From: CAJCJE01 sp036494465
GTDB taxonomy: Bacteria > Actinomycetota > Actinomycetes > Mycobacteriales > Pseudonocardiaceae
NCBI GenBank assembly: GCA_036494465.1
Contig: DASXOJ010000115.1
Coordinates: 1 to 64,000 of the forward strand
Direction: 5' to 3'
DNA: 64,000 bases
In this document: positions 50,111 to 58,241 of the stretch, in pieces
How positions within the stretch are numbered: the first letter of the stretch is position 1
How the letters are laid out: each line of letters starts with the position of its first letter
Program-made: the position numbers and the translations under genes
Notes under the pieces: generated by a model
Told to the model about the DNA's origin: nothing
The model's database searches: none
What the model saw: the letters and a program-made list of their open reading frames with translations, nothing else

Positions 50111-51523
50111 ATGCTGATCGTGCTCGGGATCGTGGTGCTGGCCGTCGCGGGGCTGGCCAGCCTGCCGTACTGGTTGCCGCAGCGGGTCGTCCGGCTGCGC
50201 ATGCGGGTGTTCGCCGCGGTCAACGGCGACGAGGGCATCAGCGTGCCCGGCCCGCAGATCGGCCTGGACGACTACCTGCGCGCCTACGCCGACCCGGCGG
50301 CGGGCGGGCGCAGTCGCGGCGCCGCGCTGTCCGACCTGTTCTGGTACTGGCTCGCCCCCGGTCCGCACGTGCACCAGGAACACCTGGAAGCCGGACCGCG
50401 CTACGACGAGGTCGCGAAAACGACCCGGCGCATCCTGATCAAGCCCAAAGCCGAATCCGAGGAGCTGACCGCGCGGGTCGCCGAGCGGGTGCTCGACGAG
50501 CTCGGCGCGCCGAGGATGACCCTGGTCCGGTTGCGCGACGCGATGATGCCGATCTGGGCCGAGCTCTACTACGAACTCGTCTTCCAGGAGCCGTGTCCGC
50601 GCGAGGCGCGCGAGCTGATCGTGGGCAACGCCAACGACGTGGTCACCGCACTGAAGTGCAACGGTCTGCGGCACATGCGCAAGCGCGGCAAACTCACCGA
50701 CTACCTGCACAAGCGGATCGTCAACGGCGACGTGCCGCACGAACTGCCGGCCTCACTGTCCACAATGGAGCAGGCATACTCGCTGCAGGGCACCTTCTTC
50801 AACACCGCCGTTGTGCAGATGTCCGAAGGCATGGCGCACCTGCTGCTCGCCATCGCCGAACACCCCGACGTACAGGCACGTCTGGTGGCGAACCCGGACG
50901 ACGCCGAGTACCTGGACGCGGTGATCGACGAGTCGCTGCGCACCTACCCGCTGTTCGGCATCGCCCACCGCATCCTCACGTCCCCCTTGGAACTGCCCGA
51001 CCAGACCGTGCCCGCCGGTTCCGTGCTCTGCTTCAGCTACCCCGACTTCCACCAGCAGGGCTACCCGCACCCCACCGAGTTCCAGCCCGACCGGTGGGCG
51101 CACCTCGCCGCCAAGGACGTCAACTTCATCCCGTTCGGTGTCACCGCCAACCGGCCCTGCCCCGCGCGCGGTCTCGCCCCGGTCACCATGCGCGTGGTCA
51201 CCCGCGCCGTGCTGGACCGCTTCGAGCTCGCCAGTTCGGTCGCGCACACCCGCTCGCTGCCCAGTAGGGGCCCCGCCTTGCTCATCCGCCGCCCGGTTGG
51301 CCTGTCTTCGGCCCGGCAACGCTCAATTTTGGCTTTCCTGAGGGCCAGGGACCGCTGGGAAGATGTCTACCGCGGCATCGTCCAACTGGTCTTCGGTAGC
51401 TACATGGTGTGGGACGCGCGCCGCAAGCGGTTGTGCCAGAACTACTTCGCCGAACTGGACCGGAACCTCCCCGGTCCGCCACCCGCTGGTTGCCCCGTGC
51501 GCCACGGAATGGAGCCGTCATGA
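50111..51523 (+). CDS. Membrane-anchored cytochrome P450
   Basis: A 470-residue P450. Residues 1-20 (MLIVLGIVVLAVAGLASLPY) form a membrane anchor, uncommon in bacteria and usual in eukaryotes. The K-helix motif is DESLRTYP (ExxR), the PERF-like region is FQPDRWAHL, and the heme loop FGVTANRPCPARG carries Cys350 as ligand. A C-terminal extension of about 100 residues follows the usual end and ends CPVRHGMEPS. The oxygen-binding I helix is divergent (FNTAVVQMSEGMAHLLLAIAEHPD lacks the standard AGxxT), so catalysis may be atypical. It is the third gene of the redox operon. Confidence 0.88.
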   Translation: MLIVLGIVVLAVAGLASLPYWLPQRVVRLRMRVFAAVNGDEGISVPGPQIGLDDYLRAYADPAAGGRSRGAALSDLFWYWLAPGPHVHQEHLEAGPRYDEVAKTTRRILIKPKAESEELTARVAERVLDELGAPRMTLVRLRDAMMPIWAELYYELVFQEPCPREARELIVGNANDVVTALKCNGLRHMRKRGKLTDYLHKRIVNGDVPHELPASLSTMEQAYSLQGTFFNTAVVQMSEGMAHLLLAIAEHPDVQARLVANPDDAEYLDAVIDESLRTYPLFGIAHRILTSPLELPDQTVPAGSVLCFSYPDFHQQGYPHPTEFQPDRWAHLAAKDVNFIPFGVTANRPCPARGLAPVTMRVVTRAVLDRFELASSVAHTRSLPSRGPALLIRRPVGLSSARQRSILAFLRARDRWEDVYRGIVQLVFGSYMVWDARRKRLCQNYFAELDRNLPGPPPAGCPVRHGMEPS

Positions 51524-51749
51524 ACACCGAGGGCGCCACGTTCTTCTTGCCCTGGTCGCCATCCTGGTGGTCGGTCGCCTGGTCAGCTGGGTGGGCCTGA
51601 AGCTGGGTCAATCACCGGTTGTCGGCGAGATGGTCGCCGGTGTCCTGCTCGGCCCCTCCCTGACCTGGTACGAACGCCGAGCCCAGCGCAACGGACTGCT
51701 CCCCGTGCCCGATACGCCGGAAATCGTGGAAAATGTCGTGCTCAGCTAG
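51520..51749 (+). pseudogene. Remnant of a cation:proton antiporter
   Basis: ATG at 51520 overlaps the P450 stop (ATGA) and reads MNTEGATFF, then runs out of frame. One frame over, LALVAILVVGRLVSWVGLKLGQSPVVGEMVAGVLLGPSL continues the sequence of a CPA2/KefB-type antiporter N-terminus: one missing base near 51550 explains the shift. After GPSL the sequence changes to unrelated TWYERRAQRNGLLPV and stops, so the rest of the antiporter is gone. It was probably the last gene of the redox operon. Confidence 0.7.
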
Positions 51750-51802
51750 AGGAAGTTGCCCGAAACTAGAACACTCAACTACCGCAGTGCCACGATGGAC
51801 GC

Positions 51803-52477
51803 GTGGACACCGCCAGCTCGGTACGGCTCCTGCTCGTCGACGACGACCGGGAGCTCACCGACATGCTCAGTGATCTCCTGGTCGAGGAGGGTTATCAGGT
51901 CGACGTCGCGCTCGACGGGCACCACGGCCTGCACCTGGGCCTGACCCACGACTACCAGGTCATGGTCATCGACCGCGCCCTGCCCGCGATCGAAGGGCTG
52001 GACCTGCTCAGCCGATTACGACGCAAGGCGGTCAGCGCGCGGGCGCTGATCCTCACCGCGCAGGGCACCGTCGCCGACCGGGTCGCCGGTCTCGACGCGG
52101 GCGCCGACGACTACCTGGTCAAACCCTTCGAGATCGACGAGCTGCTGGCCAGGATCCGCGCCCTGCACCGCAGGCACATCGAAGCCGCAGACTCGCTCCC
52201 GCTCGGCACCACCGGCCGCCTCGACGTGGCCCAGCGCGAGGTCGCGCTGCCCACCGGCGTGCGGATCTCGTTGTCCGCCAAGGAGTTCGCCCTGCTCCGG
52301 CTGCTCGCCGAACGGCCGCGAGCGGTGCACACTCGCGCGGAACTCCGCGACAGCGTCTTCGTCGACACGGCCGCTGAATCCATTGTGGACACATACGTGT
52401 ACTACCTGCGGCGCAAACTCGGCCGGGGCATCGTGAACACCGTGCACGGCCTCGGCTACCAGCTGGGGGCACCGTGA
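51803..52477 (+). CDS. OmpR-family response regulator
   Basis: A 224-residue protein with GTG start. The receiver domain has VDDDRE (acidic pocket), the phosphorylation site Asp57 in VMVIDRALP, and the Lys in DYLVKPFEI. The C-terminal winged helix has RISLSAKEFALLRLLAERP, then SIVDTYVYYLRRKLG and TVHGLGYQLG. It pairs with the sensor kinase that overlaps its stop codon (GTGA). Targets unknown; the adjacent SDR and antiporter remnants are decayed. Confidence 0.93.
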   Translation: MDTASSVRLLLVDDDRELTDMLSDLLVEEGYQVDVALDGHHGLHLGLTHDYQVMVIDRALPAIEGLDLLSRLRRKAVSARALILTAQGTVADRVAGLDAGADDYLVKPFEIDELLARIRALHRRHIEAADSLPLGTTGRLDVAQREVALPTGVRISLSAKEFALLRLLAERPRAVHTRAELRDSVFVDTAAESIVDTYVYYLRRKLGRGIVNTVHGLGYQLGAP

Positions 52478-53817
52478 AACGGGATCGTGACGCCAACACC
52501 GACGCCGAATGCCGGGTGATCCAGCGCGCCAAGCGCATGCTGACCATCCAGATCGCCGCCATGATCACGTTGCTGGTGGCGATCGTCGGCGCGATCGCGT
52601 GTTTCGTGATGATCAACAGTCAGACCCAGGAAGCCGACCGCGAAGTCTCCCGCGTCGCCGACCAACCCGGCATCGCGCCGCTGTGGGGGTGCGACAGCCT
52701 GTTCATCCTGCGCGGGGGCCACCTCGCCGCGAAATCCGGCAGCACCATCCCGGCGAAGGGCCTGCCGGTCACCGCCGACCTCGACCAGGTCGCGCGCACC
52801 GGAACGCCGCTCCGCGACGAGATCAGCGGCAACGGCACCAAGTACGTGGTGCTCACCGAGAAGCACGGCGACGAGGTAGCCCAGGCCGCCTACGACCTGC
52901 GCTACCAACTCGCCGACCAGCACCTGCTCACCATCGGCATCGGCATCGCCGAGATCATCGGCCTGCTCATCGCCGTCGTCACCGGCTACCTGCTCGCCGG
53001 CCGCGCCATCCACCCGCTCGGCGAAGCCCTGCACCGCCAACGTCGATTCGTCGCCGACGCCAGCCACGAACTACGCGCCCCGCTCACCCAGTTGCACACC
53101 CGCGCCCAGCTCCTCGCCCGCAGAACCCGGCGCGACCGAAGCATGGCAGCCGTCACCGAGGAACTCGACCGCCTGGTCACCGGCACCCGCCAACTCGGCG
53201 AAGTAGTGGAAGACCTGCTCCTGTCCGCCCGCCTGCGCGCCCAGCCCCAGCAACTGACCCCGATCGACTTCGGCGCCCTCGTCCACGAAGCCGCGTCCGC
53301 CGAACAACTCCGCGCCCGCTGCAACGGCACCACGATCTCGGTCGTCGCCGAGGAACGCCCCTACCTCGTGGACGGCATCGCCACCGCCCTGCGCCGCGTC
53401 GTGGCCGCGTTGATCGACAACGCCGTCGGCCACACCGCCGACGAGGGCGTGATCACGCTGACCCTGCGCGACATCCCGTCCACCCGCGAATTCGAACTCA
53501 CCGTCGCCGACAACGGCGTCGGCTTCGACCCCGCCGACGCCGAACGCATCTTCGAACGCTTCGCCCGAGGCGCCACCGGCAACGGCCGCCGCTTCGGCCT
53601 CGGCCTCGCGCTCGTTCGCGAAGTCGTGCGCAGCCACAACGGCACCATCGCCGCGGCCAGCGAACCCGGCCACGGCGCCATCTTCACCCTGCGCCTCCCC
53701 GTCCACCGCCCAACCCCCACCACACGCCGCCGGGTCGGCGCCGACATCGAGGAGCTCACCCCAGCCCCGAGCCCACGCCGACCCGACGACAACACGCACA
53801 CCGCCGAACCGGCCTAA
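52474..53817 (+). CDS. Sensor histidine kinase
   Basis: A 447-residue membrane kinase, GTG start. Two membrane helices (about residues 20-47 and 150-178) flank an extracytoplasmic domain of about 100 residues. The H box FVADASHELRAPLTQLH has the phospho-accepting His198. The ATPase domain has the N box ALIDNAVGHT, G1 DNGVGFDPADAERIFERF and G2 GRRFGLGLAL. A Pro/Thr-rich tail follows. It is co-translated with the response regulator. The signal is unknown. No HAMP domain is apparent between the second helix and the H box, which is short. Confidence 0.92.
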   Translation: MKRDRDANTDAECRVIQRAKRMLTIQIAAMITLLVAIVGAIACFVMINSQTQEADREVSRVADQPGIAPLWGCDSLFILRGGHLAAKSGSTIPAKGLPVTADLDQVARTGTPLRDEISGNGTKYVVLTEKHGDEVAQAAYDLRYQLADQHLLTIGIGIAEIIGLLIAVVTGYLLAGRAIHPLGEALHRQRRFVADASHELRAPLTQLHTRAQLLARRTRRDRSMAAVTEELDRLVTGTRQLGEVVEDLLLSARLRAQPQQLTPIDFGALVHEAASAEQLRARCNGTTISVVAEERPYLVDGIATALRRVVAALIDNAVGHTADEGVITLTLRDIPSTREFELTVADNGVGFDPADAERIFERFARGATGNGRRFGLGLALVREVVRSHNGTIAAASEPGHGAIFTLRLPVHRPTPTTRRRVGADIEELTPAPSPRRPDDNTHTAEPA

Positions 53818-53827
53818 GGAGACCACG

Positions 53828-54277
53828 CGAACCTCGCATCCCGTTTGGATGGTCGCCGGGTCCTGGTCGCCGGCGCCGGCTCGGGCATCGGCCATGCCAC
53901 GACATCGCGGCTGCCGGCGGAAGGGGCGTGTGTCGTCGCGACGGATCTCTACACCGACGGCATGGACAGGGCAGTTTGCCCCGATCACCGACGTCGATGA
54001 CGTTCTCGATGGACGTCACGGACGAGACCGTGGTCGCCACCGGGTATGGCCATGGCCATCGATTTTCTCGGTGGCTCGATGTCGTGGTCAACGCGGCGGG
54101 GATTCTGCTGGCCGAACACACCCACGAGACGCCGGTGGAGTTGTGGAACCTGGTGGTGGGCGTCACCTGACCGGGACGTTCGTGGTGACCAGGGAGGCAC
54201 TGCCCGCATTGCTGGTCGCGGGACGGAGCGTGCTCGGTGACGCGGAGATCCGCATCGACGGTGGCACACACGCTTGA
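53828..54277 (+). pseudogene. Decayed SDR gene
   Basis: Pieces of one short-chain dehydrogenase are spread over several frames. First, NLASRLDGRRVLVAGAGSGIG gives the cofactor loop. After a shift, MTFSMDVTDETVVATGYG and DVVVNAAGILLAEHTHETPV give the NAAG strand. After another, GTFVVTREALPALLVAG and a final EIRIDGGTHA. The catalytic YxxxK part is deleted. At least two frameshifts and an internal loss make it non-functional. A convergent TetR gene (stop at 54300) may once have controlled it. Confidence 0.75.
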
Positions 54278-54299
54278 TGGCCAGATCCGATCGACGCCG

Positions 54300-54938
54300 T
54301 CATGCCACGGAATCGCCGAACAGGAGGGCCGCGGTCGATTCCCATTCTCGGACCAGGTCGACGGTCTCCGGGGAGCGCAGCCATTGGATCTGGAGGCCGT
54401 CCATCATCGCCATGATCTGACGGGCGAGGGTTTCCGGGTGATCGCTGTTGACCTTGGCGAGATTGGTGAACGCGGTGAGGGCTTGCCTTTGCCGCTTGAC
54501 GAAATAGTCGTGGGCTGGATGGCTCGGCGTCAGTGATTCGATTTCGAGCACCGCGAACAGGCGCACGATCTCCGGCTGCTCCGCGTTGCGCCGCATGGTC
54601 GCCAGGCAGAGCTGCCGGAGGTCCACGCCGTCCGGCCCGCTCTCGGACCACTCGTCCGGCACCTCGTCCTCACCCACTCCCAGCTGTTCGCGCAGCGACC
54701 GGGCGTCGTGGAGGTCGCGGTGAGCCAGGACCGCGATGAGCAATCCGGTCTTGGAACCAACGTGCCGGAGCACGCCGGGAACGGTCAGCCCGCACCGGTC
54801 GGCCACGTCCTGCATGGACAGTCCCCAGTAACCGCATTCGGCGATCAGCGTGGCGGAGATCGTCGTGATCTGCCGCAGCCGTTCTGCCGCGGGCAGCCGG
54901 AGCTGGTCGCGTCGGTATGGAGGTACTCGTTGGCCCAT
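54300..54938 (-). CDS. TetR-family transcriptional regulator
   Basis: A 212-residue protein with ATG start. The helix-turn-helix is ITTISATLIAECGYWGLSMQDVADRCGLTVPGVLRHVGSKTGLLIAVLAHRD, then an all-helical sensor domain. It stands next to the decayed SDR, which may have been its target. The region upstream contains two strong hairpins. Ligand unknown. Confidence 0.88.
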   Translation of the reverse strand: MGQRVPPYRRDQLRLPAAERLRQITTISATLIAECGYWGLSMQDVADRCGLTVPGVLRHVGSKTGLLIAVLAHRDLHDARSLREQLGVGEDEVPDEWSESGPDGVDLRQLCLATMRRNAEQPEIVRLFAVLEIESLTPSHPAHDYFVKRQRQALTAFTNLAKVNSDHPETLARQIMAMMDGLQIQWLRSPETVDLVREWESTAALLFGDSVA

Positions 54939-55026
54939 AACCCTTTCCGGTCTTCCATGCGCCGTCCGGCCGACTGTCGCGGTCGGCCGGACGGAGTTCT
55001 TCCACCGCAGGTCGGCTCAGAGCTGC

Positions 55027-55134
55027 CAACACAGTGCCTGTTCGGCTCGCGACGCCCAGGCACGCGCTGTGTTGTTGCGGGCGCCGCCCCGGGGCCACGC
55101 GTTGTCGTCGTCCCCGGTACAACAGCGGTACCGG
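55027..55134. terminator. Two hairpins downstream of the GH5 gene
   Basis: At 55027-55040 CAACACAGTGCCTG pairs with CAGGCA (55057-55062) and CTGTGTTG (55067-55074), a 14-bp stem with a 4-base CGCG bulge and a 16-base loop. At 55114-55134 CCGGTAC-N7-GTACCGG is a second, perfect one. They lie 70-177 bases past the GH5 stop, on the way to the TetR gene, and probably end GH5 transcription. Confidence 0.55.
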
Positions 55135-55203
55135 CTCCTCCGCCTTGGACCTTCATACACCTGACCGCCGCTCCCTGATCGAACAACACCGTGTCAGGAG
55201 CTC

Positions 55204-56748
55204 TTAGGGATAGACACCGGAGAGCCGGTTGACGATGTTGGGCCACTGCCAGGTCACCGCATTGCGGTTGAGCAGGCCGAACTGGTCGTCGCCGACACCG
55301 TTGCTGCCGTTGTCCCAGATGACCGTCTTCTGGCCGTACTGCTTGGCATAGGAGGTGATGTCCGTGACGAAGTTGGCCACCTGGTCGGAGTTGTCGCCGC
55401 CGTTGTAGGGCTTGACGGTGGCGCCGAACTCCGTCCAGATCACGTGAATGCCCTTGCTGGTGAACAGCCTGTTCGCGTTGTCGATGTCACCGTCGGGAAG
55501 GTAGTTCATCGAACCGTCCCACGTCAGGTAGTTCGGCGCCGTTTCCGAGCAGAATGCCCACGGATTGTAGGTGTGCACCGACACCGCAACGTGACTGTCG
55601 TTGGGGACGACGAGATTGTCCGCGCCGGTCTGGGCGTTGGCGCCGTAGGGAACCACGAGCAGCCAGCGGGAGGAGTCGTTGCCGCCGTTCGCGCGGACAT
55701 CGTTGACGAAGTCCTGGTTCAGGGTGTTGATCGCCGGCCAGTTGTCGGAGGTGCCCCCGCCGTACCGGTTGCCGCCGTTGGCGTCCTGCGGCTCGTTCAT
55801 GGCTTCGAACAGCAGGTGCTGGTCCTCACCGTTGAAATAGGCGGAGACCTGCCGCCAGATCGCGTTGAATTCGGGCTCGACCTGAGGCATTCGCTCGACG
55901 CTCGGGATGAGCCAACTGTCACCGCCACCGTCGTGGTGGATGTTGACGTCGACGTACATACCGTCCGCGATCGCCCAGTCGACGACCTGCTTGAGCCGGG
56001 CGAGGAATGCCGGATCGATCGTGTAGCCCGGCGATCCGGTGGTGAGGTGTGGATACCAGGTCACCGGGATGCGCAGATAGTTGAACTTGGTCGCCACCTG
56101 GTCGATCATGGCCTTGGTCGTCGCCGGGTTGCCCCAGCACGTCTCGCAGGGAGTCGCGTCGAAGGAGTTGCCCAGGTTCCAGCCGGTCTTGATCTGGCTG
56201 AAGATGTCGGTGCCGCCGGTGCTACCGCCGCCGTTCACCGTCCACCGCTGGTTCGCGGTACCGCCACAGTCCCACAACTGTAGGTAAGAACCGTTCGTGG
56301 TTCCGCTGGCATCCAGGCACTTACCGGACTGGGGGTTGGTGATGGCGCCGTTCCCACCCACTTGCCATTGTTGTGCGCCGGTGCCGTTGCAGTCGTAGAT
56401 CTGCACCCGAGCACCGTCGACGGTCGAGCCGCCGTTGACATCGAGGCATCGTCCGGACTGGGGGTTGGTGATGGCGCCGTTCGCGTCTACCTGCCATTGT
56501 TGCGCGCCGGTGCCGTTGCAGTCGTAGATCTGAACCACGGCGCCGTTCGAGGTTCCCCCCGACGTGATATCGATACACCGTCCGCTCTGCTGCCCCACGA
56601 TAGTTCCGGGAGTTGTCACCGCCGCCGTCGCGGTCCCGAAGCCCAGCCAGGTCAAGGACATGGTCAACGCAACGACCGAGACGGCGGCTAGTACCGCACG
56701 CCATCGGCGCCATCGACGTAAACCGCCGCGTTCAGAGGTCGATCGCAT
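55204..56748 (-). CDS. Secreted GH5 cellulase with N-terminal CBM13 lectin domain
   Basis: A 514-residue protein. The N-terminus, RRWRRWRAVLAAVSVVALTMSL, is a signal peptide with a cut near TAA-V at 43. Residues 45-172 form a ricin B-type domain of three repeats, each with CLDV, QIYDCNGTGAQQW-type cores. A Gly/Ser linker leads to the GH5 barrel: KTGWNLGNSFDATPCETCWG, LRIPVTWYPH, and NIHHDGG. Acid/base Glu319 is in LFEAMNEP and nucleophile Glu440 in VIWTEFGA. It should cleave beta-1,4-glucan outside the cell. The CBM13 at the N-terminus rather than the C-terminus is unusual. Confidence 0.93.
   Translation of the reverse strand: MRSTSERGGLRRWRRWRAVLAAVSVVALTMSLTWLGFGTATAAVTTPGTIVGQQSGRCIDITSGGTSNGAVVQIYDCNGTGAQQWQVDANGAITNPQSGRCLDVNGGSTVDGARVQIYDCNGTGAQQWQVGGNGAITNPQSGKCLDASGTTNGSYLQLWDCGGTANQRWTVNGGGSTGGTDIFSQIKTGWNLGNSFDATPCETCWGNPATTKAMIDQVATKFNYLRIPVTWYPHLTTGSPGYTIDPAFLARLKQVVDWAIADGMYVDVNIHHDGGGDSWLIPSVERMPQVEPEFNAIWRQVSAYFNGEDQHLLFEAMNEPQDANGGNRYGGGTSDNWPAINTLNQDFVNDVRANGGNDSSRWLLVVPYGANAQTGADNLVVPNDSHVAVSVHTYNPWAFCSETAPNYLTWDGSMNYLPDGDIDNANRLFTSKGIHVIWTEFGATVKPYNGGDNSDQVANFVTDITSYAKQYGQKTVIWDNGSNGVGDDQFGLLNRNAVTWQWPNIVNRLSGVYP
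56326..56532 (-). repeat. 129-bp tandem repeat encoding CBM13 units
   Basis: Two copies of a 78-base block (56326-56403 and 56455-56532) differ at six positions and are spaced exactly 129 bases (43 codons). They encode the first two ricin-type repeats of the GH5 enzyme. The near identity at DNA level points to recent duplication or gene conversion. Confidence 0.8.
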
Positions 56749-56786
56749 GCTGCTTTCCTCCTCGGGTACCGGGGATGCGTCGGTTC

Positions 56787-56800
56787 GGGAAAGCGTTTAC
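56787..56800. promoter_or_regulatory. Possible LacI-type site upstream of GH5
   Basis: GGGAAAGCGTTTAC (reverse GTAAACGCTTTCCC) lies 39 bases before the GH5 start and resembles the AAACGCTTT core of LacI-family operators. No LacI gene is in the window; weak evidence. Confidence 0.3.
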
Positions 56801-56907
56801 TCGCCGTAGCGAGAAATTGGTTAGTAGCTACTAGCCACTGACTGGATTCAGACTTTAGCCCGCCCTCGAACCGACCAGCAAGGCATCGACTTTGACAATC
56901 ACACTTC

Positions 56908-57069
56908 TCAAGCACTCACGGTCGCTGTCGTGTCCTCGGCGACGACGGCGGAGAAGTCGTCCTCGGCATGCCCGGTGCGAATGGCCGTCAGCAGGGATTC
57001 CAGGGTGCCTGCCCGGCACTTGTGCACGAAATGCGCGATGTCGTCGTTGAACGTGGCCGACCGCAGATG
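56908..57069 (-). pseudogene. Fragment of a reverse-strand oxidoreductase gene, uncertain
   Basis: On the reverse strand HKHLRSATFNDDIAHF, then LESLLTAIRTGHAEDDFSAVVAED and a TGA resemble the C-terminal end of NAD-binding 6-phosphogluconate-dehydrogenase-like or imine-reductase proteins. The upstream part is missing and is replaced by SnoaL-type sequence on the other strand. A weak call. Confidence 0.3.
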
Positions 57070-57076
57070 CTTGTGC

Positions 57077-57456
57077 GGGAACGCGGTAGTCGAGTTCGCC
57101 GGTGATCGCGCGTTCGTCGAGGCCAACGCGATCCTGCTCGCCGACCACCTCGATCTGGGGATCGGCGCGACGATTCACAGCTGATTTCTCGACCGGGTGG
57201 AGCGGCGGGACGGCGCCTGGCGGATCGCGCACCGCGATGCCGTCTACGACATGGGTGGGTTCGCCTACCCGTTCGGTGCACAGGGCGTCGAGGACGTCGG
57301 CATCGCGGCAGGTCGTCACCCGCGCGAGTACGCGGCACTGGCCTGTCTGCTCGAACGTGGCGGACATCCGGTGCCCAGGACCTGCCCCGTTTCAGCGAGC
57401 GGGAGCGGACCATCCTCGACCAAGGCCGCGCGTGGTTGGTCGGTAATGTCCGATAA
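57077..57456 (+). pseudogene. Decayed SnoaL/NTF2-like gene
   Basis: GNAVVEFAGDRAFVEANAILLADHL is followed by an in-frame TGA (57182-57184), after which the same frame continues with FLDRVERRDGAWRIAHRDAVYDMG, a typical SnoaL-like end of the fold. Near 57375 the frame shifts: QDLPRFSERERTILDQGRAW and LVGNVR end at TAA 57454-57456. One nonsense and one frameshift change, plus a missing N-terminus, make it a pseudogene. Such proteins act as polyketide cyclases or steroid isomerase-like enzymes. An intact SDR gene follows 34 bases on and may have been its partner. Confidence 0.75.
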
Positions 57457-57490
57457 GATTCAGATGGGGTAAGTCGAGAGAGGGGCAGCT

Positions 57491-58222
57491 GTGTCCGGAC
57501 AGTTGACAGGCAAGGCAGCGCTGGTAACCGGAGGTTCACGGGGAATCGGCGCCGCGATCGCGATCGGACTCGCCGAGCAGGGCGCGGCCGTCGTGATCGG
57601 CTACGTGCGCAACGAGGAACTGGCCCGGCAGGTGGCGCGGACGATCACCGACGCGGGCGGCAAAGCCGTGCCGATCCAGGCGGATCTCTCCGAGCTCAGC
57701 CAGATCGAGCGGCTGTTCGACGAAGCGGAGCGCGGCATCGGCGAGTTGGACATCGTGATCGCCAACGCGGCGGACGCCCTGCAACTCCCGCTGATCGACT
57801 GCACCGAGGCCGACTACGACCGGATCTTCAACACCAACACCAAAGGCGTCTTCTTCACGCTGCAACAAGCGGCGCGGCGGCTGCGCGACAACGGGCGGAT
57901 CATCGTCACCTCCACCGGTGGCACTCAGATGTTGATGACCGAGCTGTCGCTCTACCTCGGCAGCAAGGGAGCGGTCGAGCAGTTCACGCGGGTGCTGGCG
58001 CGGGAACTCGGCGGCAGGGGCATCACGGTCAACTCGCTGTCGCCCGGTTTCACCGACACCGACCTGCTGCCCGACCGGGACCGCGAGGTCGCCGCGGGCG
58101 CGTCACCGTTCAACCGGGTCGGGCAGCCGGCCGACGTCGCCGAAGTCGCGGTGTTCCTCAGCGGACCCAGCGCCCGCTGGATCACCGGCCAGAACATCGC
58201 GGCAGGCGGCGGCGTGTTCTGA
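57491..58222 (+). CDS. Short-chain dehydrogenase/reductase
   Basis: A 243-residue classical SDR with GTG start and GAGAGGGG upstream. Cofactor loop TGGSRGIG, structural NAAD (variant of NNAG), catalytic Ser in TSTGGTQ, and Tyr/Lys in YLGSKGAVEQF. VNSLSPGFTDTDLLP and a C-terminal ITGQNIAAGGGVF complete it. Arg41 in GYVRNEE suggests NADP. It resembles FabG-type 3-ketoacyl reductases and other broad SDRs. It follows the SnoaL-like pseudogene, perhaps once co-transcribed. Confidence 0.92.
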   Translation: MSGQLTGKAALVTGGSRGIGAAIAIGLAEQGAAVVIGYVRNEELARQVARTITDAGGKAVPIQADLSELSQIERLFDEAERGIGELDIVIANAADALQLPLIDCTEADYDRIFNTNTKGVFFTLQQAARRLRDNGRIIVTSTGGTQMLMTELSLYLGSKGAVEQFTRVLARELGGRGITVNSLSPGFTDTDLLPDRDREVAAGASPFNRVGQPADVAEVAVFLSGPSARWITGQNIAAGGGVF

Positions 58223-58241
58223 TCGGTGATCCAGTCGGTGG

